A program made the translations under genes and the position numbers. Positions 12,236-23,455 of a stretch of 64,000 nt of DNA are shown piece by piece. The DNA lies in the NCBI GenBank assembly GCA_945859605.1, contig OX243814.1:22299201-22363200 (forward strand), in the 5' to 3' direction. The notes under the pieces are model-generated. The model was not told the origin of the DNA. It saw nothing but the letters and a program-made list of their open reading frames with translations, and did not search any database. How positions within the stretch are numbered: position 1 is the stretch's first letter; each line of letters starts with the position of its first letter. This stretch comes from Lumbricus rubellus. Its lineage: Eukaryota; Annelida; Clitellata; Crassiclitellata; Lumbricidae.

Positions 12236-12500
12236 CACTTGGGCCAATACTGTTAAGTTATCGAACCTGTTGTAGCCGACCTGCGTGTCGTGCGAAGCTG
12301 GCCGTATTTCGTATAACTTGTACCTGTAATCGTTCTGCGGTGTGTCAGATTGAATTTGAATAAACGAATATTATTATTCCTCCAATCACCGTCCCCCAGC
12401 AGAGCCGCAGCCATGGTCAAATCCAGGAATATAAGGTTGACAGGACGCACGCATCATTACTACCACCACAACCAGTCCGACAGTTCACCATTTACCCTTA
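12236..12500. other. Unassigned; possible LTR-like end
   Basis: No coding pattern recognised. There is an AATAAACG signal followed by a short ATT tract near 12360-12377, which could be the end of a degenerate LTR, but no partner copy is present in the window. Confidence 0.25.
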
Positions 12501-12800
12501 CAGCGCTGAAGGTATTCTTATATGCATTCTCAGTATCATCACAATCTTCTCTGGTTATCCATAGTGTCTCATGACACAATCCCTTCCTCCATATACTGTT
12601 GGACTTTGCTAAAATCTATGAAGCACATGGTTCTTCCCAAATTCTTCGTACTTTTCTGCCAGTTGCCTAAGGATGAAGATTTTGCCTATTGCGCTTCTAT
12701 TTACTCTATATCCTACGACAGGATCTCGTCAGTACTCTTCCTGATCCTCTACAGTATGATCGTTGAAAACACTGCTGCTATGACAGACTAGGCTTATCCC
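12500..12800 (-). pseudogene. LINE reverse transcriptase fragment (relative of 11400-11990)
   Basis: The region around 12560-12640 is similar in the same orientation to 11725-11800 (shared TAGTGTCTCATGAC and CCTTCCTCCATA blocks). On the minus strand it encodes a decayed FIDFSK motif A. Frameshifted and short. Confidence 0.5.
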
Positions 12801-13012
12801 TCAATAATTTGCCACTTCGGCTTGTCTTTTTTCTTGTGAATATTTATGAAAATTGATCGCTTCCATTCCGAGGGTACCCCTCTTCTCTTTCTCACACCGC
12901 TTGCGGCGCATTATCTTAATTTTCCCTTTATGCCGTTCCTGCCTGTATTTCTTGCGTTGTAATTTTGTCTTTTTTTCTATTCATTCATGCTCTGTGGAGA
13001 GATGAAAGACCC

Positions 13013-13272
13013 TGTAAACTACTTTCACTAGTAGTTGGCCACAGGCCACGAGTTGACCCAAAAGTTTCCAGTACAACTAACTTTATTAATGATATTCACA
13101 TATTTATATACAGATACAAAAATATACTCCTCCACCTACAATATTAAGATTGTCCAATCAGGACACAGTGTGTCCTGTCATTGTTCATGATTGACAGTTC
13201 ATAGTTCTATTTAATAAATATATAATATATATGTGGACATATATATCTATGCCTAGCTACCTACCTATGACA
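13013..13272 (-). repeat. 3' LTR of element A
   Basis: 260 bp. Pairs with 23456-23915. On the minus strand it has a TATATATT-rich promoter-like region and an AATAAAG polyadenylation-type signal near the middle. This copy lacks the SINE found in its partner and so serves as the empty-site reference. Confidence 0.8.
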
Positions 13273-13638
13273 TTACCTCTAATCTTTCTTTTTTTTAAGT
13301 TTGCAAATCATAACAATTTGTAAACTTAAATATAATATATAAAATCAACACAATAATAATTAAAATAAAAACTAATCATCTACTAGGCCCTACATATGTT
13401 TTCCCTGGATCCATATGTACATTACATTACTTTACTTCTCTACGCACAGTCTAGACCTATCTAACATTGCCTTTATTTTGTCAGGGTTCATTTTTCTCTT
13501 GACCTGAACCAATCACATTACCACTAAATTTGAGTTCATGTTTTTCAAATTCACTCTTATTTAAATCGAGAGTCAGATTATGTTTTCTCATCGTTCTGCA
13601 TTAAAACAACACAATAAAATGCTTGAGATGGTCATCGT

Positions 13639-14946
13639 TCATCCCATGTCATCGAATGGACTGCTTGCTTGCGTCACGATGCCCATAGTGATGAGTTCAG
13701 AAATCTGTCTCTCGACTTCTGATCGATACATCAGTGGTATGTGATAGGCAGAAAACTCTTTTCGTACAAACTCAGGCAGCAGATTAACTTCACGTTCTAC
13801 GACAATACAAAAAGCATGTTTGTCAGAAAAACAGTCAGTGTATTTATTTAAAACATTCAACAACTGTGTTTGTTGTATGACAGTCAAATGTTCAAGTTGC
13901 TTATGATCTAGTCCTATCTGCAATGTTCTAAAAGCTATTTGATCTCTAGGTATGACCGTAATAGGCACTCGGTCTAACACAACATTTCTGGCTTTTAGTT
14001 GGCAATCAGTACAGGATGCACACCACTCTTTAACTTCGCTTTTAATCCCGGGCCAGATAAAAGTTAGACTTATCCTTTCTAGAGTTTTATCTTCCGGGAA
14101 ATGACCATCGTGAGCCAATTCTTTAATCTTCTGTCGCCTCTGCTGGGGCACAGCCAGCTGAAACACGACCTGTTCAGGCTGTCCTGTTATCTTTGCCCGT
14201 TTATATAACAGACCATTACACACACAAAACTCTGAATCCCCTTCTTTTGCCAAATCAAACCATTTCCGTAGCGACACATCCGCATGTTGTTGCTTGGCAA
14301 AGACCACAGCATCTGATAAACCTACAGTCTGCTGCAATTGATGTTGCGCTGATACATGTTCCGGCTTTTGTTGTGCCAATGCAGTTTTATCTGCAATACT
14401 TTCATGTTTTGCCGAGTCAAACAGACTTACGCTTGGATATTCTGTCATTTCAGTTTTATCTAAAGCTTTTGGCTCTGCAATCGAACTTACTTCCTCCCTC
14501 ATTTGCTGTTCAGCTTTTTCCATTTGCAATCTCGTCATCATATTTGACTGAATTTGAGCGTCTAGAATAGTAATTTGTGGCAATGCTTTCAGTTCTGCAA
14601 TCATTTCAGGGTGTAACAAACAAGTCTCTTTCCCTGTCATATCTTCAACGACTGCACAAATTATTGGCATAAAGGGTCCAATATTTAAACATTTATCATT
14701 TTTAGTTATCTCTTCGTTCACCAATCTCAATTCCAGTTTAACCAGCTTTGCTAAAACAGGTTTTCCAACTGCACATTGAATGCTCACTTGACCCATTTCC
14801 TCAACAGGCAATCCTTTAATCAAATCATTGCTCAAAACTGGAACCTCAGTACCACTGTCAACTAGCGCTTTTGCTTTCACATGCTGACTCCCATTCACCT
14901 TCAGTTCAATGTCTAAATGCTGTAAGGTTGCCTTTTTCAGCACCAC
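13639..14946 (-). pseudogene. Element A pol remnant: protease, H2C2 zinc head, RT start
   Basis: A 435-codon open frame. Residues about 10-60 carry a retroviral-type aspartic protease with ALVDSGTEVPVLS (catalytic Asp at residue 30). Residues about 240-330 hold an integrase-type H2C2 zinc-binding head: LLYKRAKI, then LAHDGHFPEDKTLERI and CASCTDC. The text then jumps to a segment ending VERQISELITMGIVTQASSPF, the start of a gypsy RT, and stops. Integrase head before RT is the order known for Gmr1-like and some tick elements, as opposed to the usual RT-RNase H-IN. The integrase catalytic core is missing, as is nearly all of RT. Element B inserted just upstream of its first codons. Confidence 0.7.
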
Positions 14947-15941
14947 TGTAGCGAATAAACGCTCCTTAACAAACGAATCAATTAACTAATAACCTGTGTA
15001 ATAATTAATACTAAGTAAACAGTTAAGCTAGACGATTAATTGGCGTATTTTTAATAGATAATTAATAAATTGAATTGTGGCATTAGCGAATATAACAGTA
15101 GAAATCACAAACACAAATGCGCTACAAAAATCAGTCAACGCTTGAGGAGGCACGAAAACAGCGTTTCGCGCAGCAGACGATCGTCAACACTGTGAGCAGC
15201 CGAAGAGTCACGTGGTCGGATTCGGGCATGAGATTCTGAAAAGAATGGCAGACATTTTGCGATTTGTCAACCAAAAACGTTAATTCAGAATGCGCCGATG
15301 ACATTTATTTGAGTGTGAAAAACGGGACTTATTGTACGTTTATTCCACTGCTGATCTGTAAATCCTAGGGAACGTAGTACCTGGGTTAGATAGAAATGTT
15401 CGAAGTTTAAGTCGGACTGTAATAGCGAACAAAGTCAATTTTCGCTCGGCATCGATCTTGGGATCGAGAAGACATTGCGAGAAGACATTGCGATTGGAGT
15501 TTCGAAGTAACGAGAAGAAGTGGTGATTCGACGACGAAGCAGAAGTGAAGAAGACGTGTGAGTAGCCAGTGCTCACAGAAGAACGAAGACGACGCGGTGG
15601 TGAAACGGCGACTGAGGGCAGCCAGGGAGAAGCGACCTTTCTTCCCGTCTTTCCTTCCAATCCAGTTTCCCTGTGTCAAGAACAAGGACCTCATCATCTA
15701 CTCAAGAAGGGAATTCTTGAGGAAGCTAAGCACCTTATAATATTTTAGTAGATAAATACGCCACAATAGGTAGTTAGGGTATTGAATATTATTTACTGTT
15801 GAATGTTGATATTTATAATATACATCAAAAATGAAATACAGCTTGTTCCTTGTTGTAGGTCAATTCTAGTAATCATTCTTGATCACCCATTACGAATCCC
15901 TGAGTTTATAAAGCGTCTAGGGTAAGACCTGGTATGCGACA
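14947..15941 (+). repeat. 5' LTR of element B
   Basis: 995 bp, starts TGTAGCGAAT, ends TATGCGACA. Contains a TTTATAAAGC stretch near 15904-15913 that could serve as a core promoter. Small ORFs inside it are duplicated in the other LTR and are not credible genes. Confidence 0.92.
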
Positions 15942-16213
15942 GTATGGGGACTCAGATTCCGGGATTTTAGTCAGCTTAAAAACTGATCTAATTGAACATT
16001 AATGACACTAGAAACAGCATAGAACAATATTGCTAGTATATTGATTTTTTGGATGTAAAGCTGAACTGATAGAGACTTGCATTTTAGAACTGTAGAGTGT
16101 ATTTTAAAGAGTCCACAGCGACTGATATATTGAATTGATTTCTGTGTTCAGAAATTATATAGCGCATTTTTTGCCTATATTTTACTACTTGCTAATTTGA
16201 AGTAAGCCAGTAA

Positions 16214-18532
16214 GTGATGTCCACCAGTGATTTCGAAAACTGGGCGAGGATAGCCAAAGAGTTAGAGCTAAGTGGAGAGGAGCTTCATACGTTTGTTAAA
16301 GAAAGACAGGACTGGGAGAGACAAGACATAGCATTGGAGAGAGAATACGAAAAAGAAATGAAACTAGCAGATGATGAGAGGAGGAAAGCTAAGTTAGATG
16401 CTGAGACAGCTGAGTTAAGACGAGCGGAAGCTGTTGACAGAAGGCTTCAGGCGGAAGCAGATGCAAGAAAAGCAGAGGCCGATGCCAAGAAAGCCGAGGC
16501 TGAGATAAAGAAGGCTGAGTTAGCAGCAGAGGTCAAGAAAATAGAAGTAGAAGCGGAAATAAGAAGAGCCGAATTAGATGCTCAGACAGCTGCAGATACA
16601 AGAAGGCTTGAAGCTGAAGCCGAAGACAGGAAGAACCAAGCAGCAATGCACGCAAGAAAGGTTGAAGTTGAGTTAGATGCAATTAGGAGTGCACAATTGG
16701 AAGCAGGAGAAAATCATTTAGCAGCAGAAGCAAAGCATACTCGTGAGGTTGCGCACTTACAGAAACAGATCCGTAACCTGCATTTTCAACTTAAGAAAAT
16801 TGAGACACAATTGGAAATGTATGAGGTTGAATCCAGAAGCAGAAGTGACGTCAGGATAAACCATGAGATAAACGACAGGGAAGTTGTTGAACACACTACA
16901 GCAGAAGTGCAAATATTCGAGAATCAGACAAATAAGGCCAGACAGCAGATTGAAGTGCAGAAAGTAAGTGATGTTGGAAAGGAGCAATACAGAGTAGAAG
17001 ACAAAACTAGTAAGACACTACCAATGCACATAGCTGCAAGTGTCAGGGTAATTAGCAACAATGATGGAAACATAAATATAAAAGACTGTAGTGAGCACAA
17101 AGCAAAAGTGAATGGAAAAAGTGTTGAATGCTCATATGACTCTGGGTCAACATGTTGTATCATTAAACGTTCATTGATAGACGACACAGATTTGACAGGT
17201 GAGGAGACACCTTGTGTATTGGTCGATGGAAGTTTGAGATATTTTCCACTGGCCAAAATAAACATAGAGAGTGAGTTCTTTAGTGGAGAAGTACAAGCGA
17301 TGGTCATGGAAAATCCGTCGATGCCAGTTATAATTGGGATGATCGAAGGTATACAATACCAGATCACACATGGAAAACAGGAGGATATAATCAGTGGAGA
17401 ACCAGAGAATACAATTGCTGAAGTGAAAAGCAAGAGCATACTGAGGAACAGATCTAAATCTAAAGAGAGATCATTACATGACAAAAGGTCAGTGAAATTC
17501 ACTGATGGTGTAACAGTGGATGGGATGAGAGAAGCAACGACAGCAGCAGTTGTTAAAACCAGAGCTGAGGTTAAAAGGGATGGTAAATACAGACCATTCA
17601 AAGTTGCGGAAAGAACGAATTTAAATGAAACTGTTAAAGGAATGCAGAGACGGCATGGAACAGTAAATAAACAGTGGGATAAAACCAGAGACTGGAATTA
17701 CACAGATAACAGGAAGTCAGCTTTTAGTAAAACGACGAAAAAGAATTACAGAAGTGAACCATTGAGATTGGTGGAGACGAATAATAAATATTTAATCACA
17801 GGTGGAAGAAGTGAGTTAAATAAGAGTCGTGTAGATCAGAATAAATGGCATAACGGAAGAGTAGACTGGAGAAATAGGGAGAATAGAAATAAGTCTAATG
17901 AGACACAGTCAGGAAGATCCAATGAGTGGATGAATAGGGGATACAAAGAGAATCCAAATGTGGATAGGAGAAATATAAAGTGGAACAGGAGTCAGAAGAG
18001 TGACACAAGTAAGTGTGATTGGAGAAACTACAGACATGACAGGAGAGAGTCTAGTAGTAATTTTGGAGTTAGGTGTGACAGACCTAGTGATCTCAATTGG
18101 AGATATAGAAGTAATAGAGGTGAGGTTGGAAGTAGTGGAAACCATTGGAACAGTAGAACATGGTACAGAGGAGAACAAGGTGTTAATTCTGATAGAAGAC
18201 AGAATGAGAATTGTAGAGGATACAATGATGTGAATTGGAAGAAAAATCGGTTACGGAATGACAGAGAATGGTCATATCCTAACAATAATGTGGATAAATG
18301 GAGAAGTAGCAGAGACTACAGTGGAGAAGTTGAAACACAAGAAGATGTTGAGTTGAAAACTTATGGAGATGATGCAGATGCATTGAGTTTTGGAGAGAAG
18401 CACACAGGTGAACTGGAAACACAAAATGGCATTACGTTGAATTTATACGAGAAGGTGAACAGAGATAGTAAGTCAGATATGGACAGGTTGGACTGTCATT
18501 ACGTGAGAAGGGGAACTGCAAATAGAAGCTGA
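16214..18532 (+). CDS. Element B gag-protease polyprotein, 772 aa
   Basis: Intact ORF starting at the first ATG after the leader. Residues about 15-210 are a charged Ala/Glu/Lys/Arg-rich coiled coil with repeats such as EADARKAEADAKKAEAE. Residues about 290-380 form a retroviral-type aspartic protease: YDSGSTCCIIK (Asp309) and the flap/hydrophobic part MPVIIGMIEG. Residues about 455-745 are rich in Arg, Asn, Trp and Ser (for example RDWNYTDNRK, WRNRENRNK) and probably bind RNA. No CCHC knuckle and no capsid homology region were recognised. A protease between a coiled coil and a basic tail is unusual for gag. It presumably forms the particle that packages the element RNA (family inference). 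Confidence 0.75.
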   Translation: MMSTSDFENWARIAKELELSGEELHTFVKERQDWERQDIALEREYEKEMKLADDERRKAKLDAETAELRRAEAVDRRLQAEADARKAEADAKKAEAEIKKAELAAEVKKIEVEAEIRRAELDAQTAADTRRLEAEAEDRKNQAAMHARKVEVELDAIRSAQLEAGENHLAAEAKHTREVAHLQKQIRNLHFQLKKIETQLEMYEVESRSRSDVRINHEINDREVVEHTTAEVQIFENQTNKARQQIEVQKVSDVGKEQYRVEDKTSKTLPMHIAASVRVISNNDGNINIKDCSEHKAKVNGKSVECSYDSGSTCCIIKRSLIDDTDLTGEETPCVLVDGSLRYFPLAKINIESEFFSGEVQAMVMENPSMPVIIGMIEGIQYQITHGKQEDIISGEPENTIAEVKSKSILRNRSKSKERSLHDKRSVKFTDGVTVDGMREATTAAVVKTRAEVKRDGKYRPFKVAERTNLNETVKGMQRRHGTVNKQWDKTRDWNYTDNRKSAFSKTTKKNYRSEPLRLVETNNKYLITGGRSELNKSRVDQNKWHNGRVDWRNRENRNKSNETQSGRSNEWMNRGYKENPNVDRRNIKWNRSQKSDTSKCDWRNYRHDRRESSSNFGVRCDRPSDLNWRYRSNRGEVGSSGNHWNSRTWYRGEQGVNSDRRQNENCRGYNDVNWKKNRLRNDREWSYPNNNVDKWRSSRDYSGEVETQEDVELKTYGDDADALSFGEKHTGELETQNGITLNLYEKVNRDSKSDMDRLDCHYVRRGTANRS

Positions 18533-18983
18533 CAGTAGCTTGTGGAGAGTATTTAATTAAGGAAGTAATGTACATAAGTATTAATGTGAGATTAAGTTGA
18601 GTTGCTAGTTAAAGCAGTGTTATGAGTTGAAGTGAGTAGTAAGGTGAATCATAGGATCAAGTGAGATAGTGGTATAATTGGTGAAGTTGTGTAGTAGTTA
18701 AGTATTAGGTTGAGGTTAATTAGAATACAGTATCTGAGTGTGATGTTGAGTCACTTAGATAAATAAGGAGACAGTTGAGTAACTGGAAAATAGTTAAGAT
18801 AAGAAGAAGTACTTTGTACAGTGGGTAAAGTACGAGGAACAATAAGATGTTAGTGAAATGACAAAGATCATTCAATGTGAAACATAAGATGGATGAACGC
18901 CATATGTTGAGATGGTGGCATACATAATAAGTAGAATAGTGAGTTGATAATAAGAATGAGTTAAAAGTGTTGAGGCAATGTGA
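18533..18983. other. Element B spacer where RT N-terminal half is missing
   Basis: About 450 bp with stops in all frames, purine-rich, between gag-protease and the RT remnant. The RT fingers and motif A should be here. It looks like a deletion scar filled by noncoding sequence. Confidence 0.6.
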
Positions 18984-19877
18984 AGCATACCATTCGGATT
19001 AGTAAATAGTGCTTCGAGTTACAACAGACTAATCAGGAAAATTCTGCATGGAACAGAAAACCTTGAAAGTTATGTGGATGACATATTAGCCCACAATGAA
19101 GGATGGCAGGATCACTTGGAAACACTGGAGATATTTTTTGAAAGGGTTAGGGAAGCCAACCTAACATTGAAACCAAAGAAATGCTCATTAGGGTACGGAA
19201 AAATAGATTTCTTGGGTCACACGTTGAATAATGATGACATCAGTCCAAAAGAAGAGTCTGTGGACAAGATCATTGATATGCCTAGACCAAAGACGAAAAA
19301 ACAAGTGAGGAGTTTCATCGGAGCAGTGAATTACTATAGAAAATTCATTCCACACTGTGCAGAAATAATGGCACCGCTAAGTGATTTAACAAAGAAGTTG
19401 TCACCTGGAAATGTCGAATGGAATGAGAAATTGGAGAACAGTTTTATGCAGTTGAAAGAAGAACTGGCAAAGGCACCAATTCTGAGATTACCGAACTTAG
19501 AGAAGGAGTTCATATTGCAGACGGATGCAAGTGGAAAAGGGATCGGATGCGTAATAATGCAGGAATATGAGGGGGTGAATCATCCCATAGCATATGCGAG
19601 CAGGAAGTTACTTGAGCGAGAGATGAGATATTCGGTGGAAGAAAGAGAATGCTTAGCCATAATGTGGGGCGTAAGTAGGTTCGACAGATATTTATGCGGC
19701 AAGCAGTTTGTGATTGAGACAGACCATTGCGGATTGCAGTATATGAAAGAGGGAAGAATGAAAAATGCAAGGGTTATGAGATGGAGTCTAGCCTTGCAAA
19801 ATTATTCGTTTACTATTAGATACATCAAGAGGTCCAACAATGTAATTTCAGATTACTTGAGCAGGGGACTAGAGTGA
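18984..19877 (+). pseudogene. Element B partial reverse transcriptase and RNase H
   Basis: Open frame following a TGA. It begins inside RT motif B with SIPFGLVNSSASYNR and includes the catalytic YVDDILAHN box, KCSLGYGKIDFLGH, the connection segment (VRSFIGAVNYYRKFI), then RNase H with LQTDASGKGIGCVI, the EERECLAIMW helix and ETDHCGL. It ends with ISDYLSRGLE. Without motif A the RT cannot be active, though the RNase H part looks complete. No integrase follows: only 160 bp separate the stop from the 3' LTR. Confidence 0.85.
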
Positions 19878-20036
19878 TATATAGTGAACCTTTGATGAAT
19901 GATAAGTTGTATATAAATAGGTGTAGAACAGTAATTTTGTTGTGTTATGTAAGGTAAAGGAAGATAGTTTATAGATTAGTTTGTTAAGTATGTGAGTAAG
20001 TTAAAGCCTGTGAACAGACTTTTGAAGGGGGGCATT

Positions 20037-21031
20037 TGTAGCGAATAAACGCTCCTTAACAAACGAATCAATTAACTAATAACCTGTGTAATAATTAATA
20101 CTAAGTAAACAGTTAAGCTAGACGATTAATTGGCGTATTTTTAATAGATAATTAATAAATTGAATTGTGGCATTAGCGAATATAACAGTAGAAATCACAA
20201 ACACAAATGCGCTACAAAAATCAGTCAACGCTTGAGGAGGCACGAAAACAGCGTTTCGCGCAGCAGACGATCGTCAACACTGTGAGCAGCCGAAGAGTCA
20301 CGTGGTCGGATTCGGGCATGAGATTCTGAAAAGAATGGCAGACATTTTGCGATTTGTCAACCAAAAACGTTAATTCAGAATGCGCCGATGACATTTATTT
20401 GAGTGTGAAAAACGGGACTTATTGTACGTTTATTCCACTGCTGATCTGTAAATCCTAGGGAACGTAGTACCTGGGTTAGATAGAAATGTTCGAAGTTTAA
20501 GTCGGACTGTAATAGCGAACAAAGTCAATTTTCGCTCGGCATCGATCTTGGGATCGAGAAGACATTGCGAGAAGACATTGCGATTGGAGTTTCGAAGTAA
20601 CGAGAAGAAGTGGTGATTCGACGACGAAGCAGAAGTGAAGAAGACGTGTGAGTAGCCAGTGCTCACAGAAGAACGAAGACGACGCGGTGGTGAAACGGCG
20701 ACTGAGGGCAGCCAGGGAGAAGCGACCTTTCTTCCCGTCTTTCCTTCCAATCCAGTTTCCCTGTGTCAAGAACAAGGACCTCATCATCTACTCAAGAAGG
20801 GAACTCTTGAGGAAGCTAAGCACCTTATAATATTTTAGTAGATAAATACGCCACAATAGGTAGTTAGGGTATTGAATATTATTTACTGTTGAATGTTGAT
20901 ATTTATAATATACATCAAAAATGAAATACAGCTTGTTCCTTGTTGTAGGTCAATTCTAGTAATCATTCTTGATCACCCATTACGAATCCCTGAGTTTATA
21001 AAGCGTCTAGGGTAAGACCTGGTATGCGACA
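20037..21031 (+). repeat. 3' LTR of element B
   Basis: 995 bp, same as the 5' LTR except C at 20804. Preceded by the polypurine tract and followed by the second ACCAC duplication. Confidence 0.92.
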
Positions 21032-21146
21032 ACCACTTTAGACTGAAAACAATTCACATCCTTTTCTTCTTTCATCTTACTCACTTTCTGATCCACCTTC
21101 TCCTCTTTATCCAGAACACATTTCATTACGACCTTGGGTTCAGTCT

Positions 21147-22580
21147 CTATCTCTCTCTCACATCTTCACTATCATCCTCACTGAATTCCTCAGGTCTGTT
21201 AATCACCTGTAGGCCTACCATCGGCCTCACTATTTTTTCTAGCGCACACGCCCTGGATGAAACTGCTTCCTGTTTCTTTTTCCAACAATTCTTCATTATG
21301 TGCGATTTATCCCCGCACCCCCAACATTTTCTCTCATTCTTTTCTGTGAAATCTTTCTTCACTTCAGGTCTTACATACTTACTTGAAAATGCCTTTTCCT
21401 TCACAAAGCCTCTTTCCTTCCATTCTCTGTTATCTTGATCCTTACTCTGGTAAACATAATTCTCTGGTGCTTTCGATTGATTGTAAAATGGTTTTGATGG
21501 ACCCACATAACCAATTTTGTTATTCACATGAAGGTCAGCTAAGTCTGCAATCGCATCAGATGATAGACAATCTGTTCCCTCCTTCATCAAAACAAATTGC
21601 AATGGACCAGGTGCCAGCACCTCTTTTAGTCTATCAGCAACCATTAAATCAAAGAGCTTTTCAAAACTCTGCTTGACATTCCTGCTGCGCAAGTAATAAT
21701 TAAACAGGTTCTTTAACCTCGTGTTAAACAAAACAAATGTTTCATCAGAAGATTTCTTAGCCTCAATGAATTTGGTTCTGTACTCCATGGGTGTTAACTT
21801 AAATTCCCTCAGAATATAATCCTTCACATCATGATCCTTGTAGGATAGTCTATTCAACACTGCTCGAGCTTTGTAAGACATCAAGGGTAGCAATAACTTC
21901 ACCCAAAACTCCTTGTCAACTTTAAAACTTTGAAATGCGTTTTCAACAGTCTCGAAATAAAGAGGTATTTCTGCCAAATCCACCGGCATTCTCGGTAGTA
22001 CATGTTTCATGGCATCACCTAGTTTCTTTATTTTGCTTACCGGAGACTCGTCCTCCTTCTCTTTTTTCTTCTTCGCTTCAAACATTTCCTTCTCCATCCT
22101 CTCTTCCTTTTCCCGTCTCTCCGTTCGATCTGCCTCCATCTGCCTCAATTGTAGCTTCTGTAATTGTATCTCTTCTCTTCTCAGCTCCATTTCCTGCCTT
22201 CTCAACGTCAGTTCCTTCTCATCCTTCTCACGTCTCCACATCATCTCTTCTCTTATCCAATTCTCCTCCATTTTCGATCTCTCTTCTCTGCCGGTACTCA
22301 TCCTTCCAGGCGTATATTCTTCTTCTTCTGATACTCTGCTGTCTTCTCCATATTCAGCATACCCACCGACCTGTATTTCTCCTTCTTCTGCAACCCATGC
22401 CTTGGCCAATTCCTCACACAGTGCCTCACGATCAAGTAAAAACAATTCATCTTGCGACTTTCCATACTTCCTCAACACATGTCTCACCTTCTCGGTAGAC
22501 ATACTTTCCATTTCTGCCCGTCTTTCACTTGCAAGACCTTCCATTTTGTTATACAAATCAAGCACAAAATGACAACACAA
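21147..22580 (-). CDS. Element A gag polyprotein, 477 aa
   Basis: Intact minus-strand ORF. The first ~190 residues are Glu/Lys/Arg-rich and predicted coiled (runs like RREEIQLQKLQLRQMEADR). Residues about 195-370 form a capsid-like helical region (MPVDLAEIPLYFETVENAF, MEYRTKFIEAKKSSDETF) of the Ty3/gypsy gag type. A CCHC knuckle (CWGCGDKSHIMKNC) is at residues 419-432, followed by an acidic tail. The role is RNA packaging and particle assembly. It precedes the protease/pol ORF, which now starts 6.2 kb away beyond element B. Confidence 0.75.
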   Translation of the reverse strand: MCCHFVLDLYNKMEGLASERRAEMESMSTEKVRHVLRKYGKSQDELFLLDREALCEELAKAWVAEEGEIQVGGYAEYGEDSRVSEEEEYTPGRMSTGREERSKMEENWIREEMMWRREKDEKELTLRRQEMELRREEIQLQKLQLRQMEADRTERREKEERMEKEMFEAKKKKEKEDESPVSKIKKLGDAMKHVLPRMPVDLAEIPLYFETVENAFQSFKVDKEFWVKLLLPLMSYKARAVLNRLSYKDHDVKDYILREFKLTPMEYRTKFIEAKKSSDETFVLFNTRLKNLFNYYLRSRNVKQSFEKLFDLMVADRLKEVLAPGPLQFVLMKEGTDCLSSDAIADLADLHVNNKIGYVGPSKPFYNQSKAPENYVYQSKDQDNREWKERGFVKEKAFSSKYVRPEVKKDFTEKNERKCWGCGDKSHIMKNCWKKKQEAVSSRACALEKIVRPMVGLQVINRPEEFSEDDSEDVRER

Positions 22581-23455
22581 TGAAAATCACCACCAAAGCA
22601 CAAAATCACCACACAGTGAAAATCACAACACAATCAAAGTCACAACACAATCAAAATCGCTATCAAGTGCATCCACTAAAAATCACACACACACACAAGT
22701 GTTCACGAGTGCACAACCAAACTTAACTTATCTTCTTTTCTTATGTTCTTTGAAGACCAACAGGAACGGTAGACCTTGACTCTTGTCGTAGCTCCGTCCC
22801 ATCTAAGAATCGACTTGACTTGTCCTCGACCTGTCCTTCAAGTAGGATCGTCGTTGAACTGGTCCTCTGCACTCCGGAATCGTCTGTCTCCTTCGATCGT
22901 CACCTTTGCCTTCACAGATCGTCACCGTCGTAGATCGATCGTCACCGTCGTGGATCGATCGTCACCTCCTCCGATCGTCACCGGTACCGTCACCTTCGCA
23001 GTTCGTCACCGTCGACCAGTTGAACGACCTGTTCCTCGTCTTCCCTCCACCAGCGTTGACTTGCTCCACACCGTCCGATGTAGACGTGGTCTGCTGCACT
23101 GTAGACCTGGAAACCGATCAGCTTTGCTTCGTCTGATTTCCTCCACAACAGCGTCGATGGCGTCACACAGAAGTCAACGAATGCAACTCAGACCTATTTA
23201 GGATCAGCCCTTGCTGCACTCATTAACCAACTGTCGACCGTCCGTCTGAATTCACTTGAAGATCGTCTCACACGAATCGGACAAGATAACAACTTGCTGC
23301 TAGTTATCTGTCTCCAACACTCCAACAGTATCTCCAACAGTTTCTCCAACCGTCTCTTCAATAATATCTCCACCAGTCTTTTCGATAATATCTCCACCAG
23401 TCTCTTCAATTTGCGTGGCCAGGGATCATTCGTGTCCCACCACGATGCCACCAAA
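22581..23455 (-). other. Element A leader with short tandem repeats
   Basis: Untranslated leader between the 5' LTR and gag. It contains CACAA-type repeats (22600-22700), GATCGTCACCGTCG-like repeats (22890-23005) and a 27-base CTCCACCAGTCTCTTC-like repeat (about 23320-23410). No gene. Confidence 0.6.

Larger units (their letters stand above)
14947..21031 (+). mobile_element. Young LTR retrotransposon B, 6085 bp, nested in A
   Basis: Two 995-bp LTRs (TGTAGCG...GCGACA) differ at one position in my reading (15714 T versus 20804 C). Perfect 5-bp target duplication ACCAC at 14942-14946 and 21032-21036. A G-rich polypurine tract (GAAGGGGGGCATT) precedes the 3' LTR, and a TGG-starting candidate primer site lies just inside the 5' LTR. 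The interior has a long gag-protease ORF and only the C-terminal half of RT plus RNase H. RT motif A and all of integrase are absent. This combination of fresh insertion and missing enzymes points to mobilisation in trans. Confidence 0.92.

Noticed and set aside
15340..15740. Small open frames at 15340-15740 repeated at 20430-20830
   Set aside because: They lie in the two LTRs of element B and are repeated only because the LTRs are identical.
16924..17601. 225-codon minus-strand hydrophobic frame, possible membrane protein
   Set aside because: Antisense of element B gag-protease; no independent support.
22009..22572. Two Ser/Phe-rich plus-strand frames of 187 codons
   Set aside because: Antisense shadows of the element A gag coiled-coil region.
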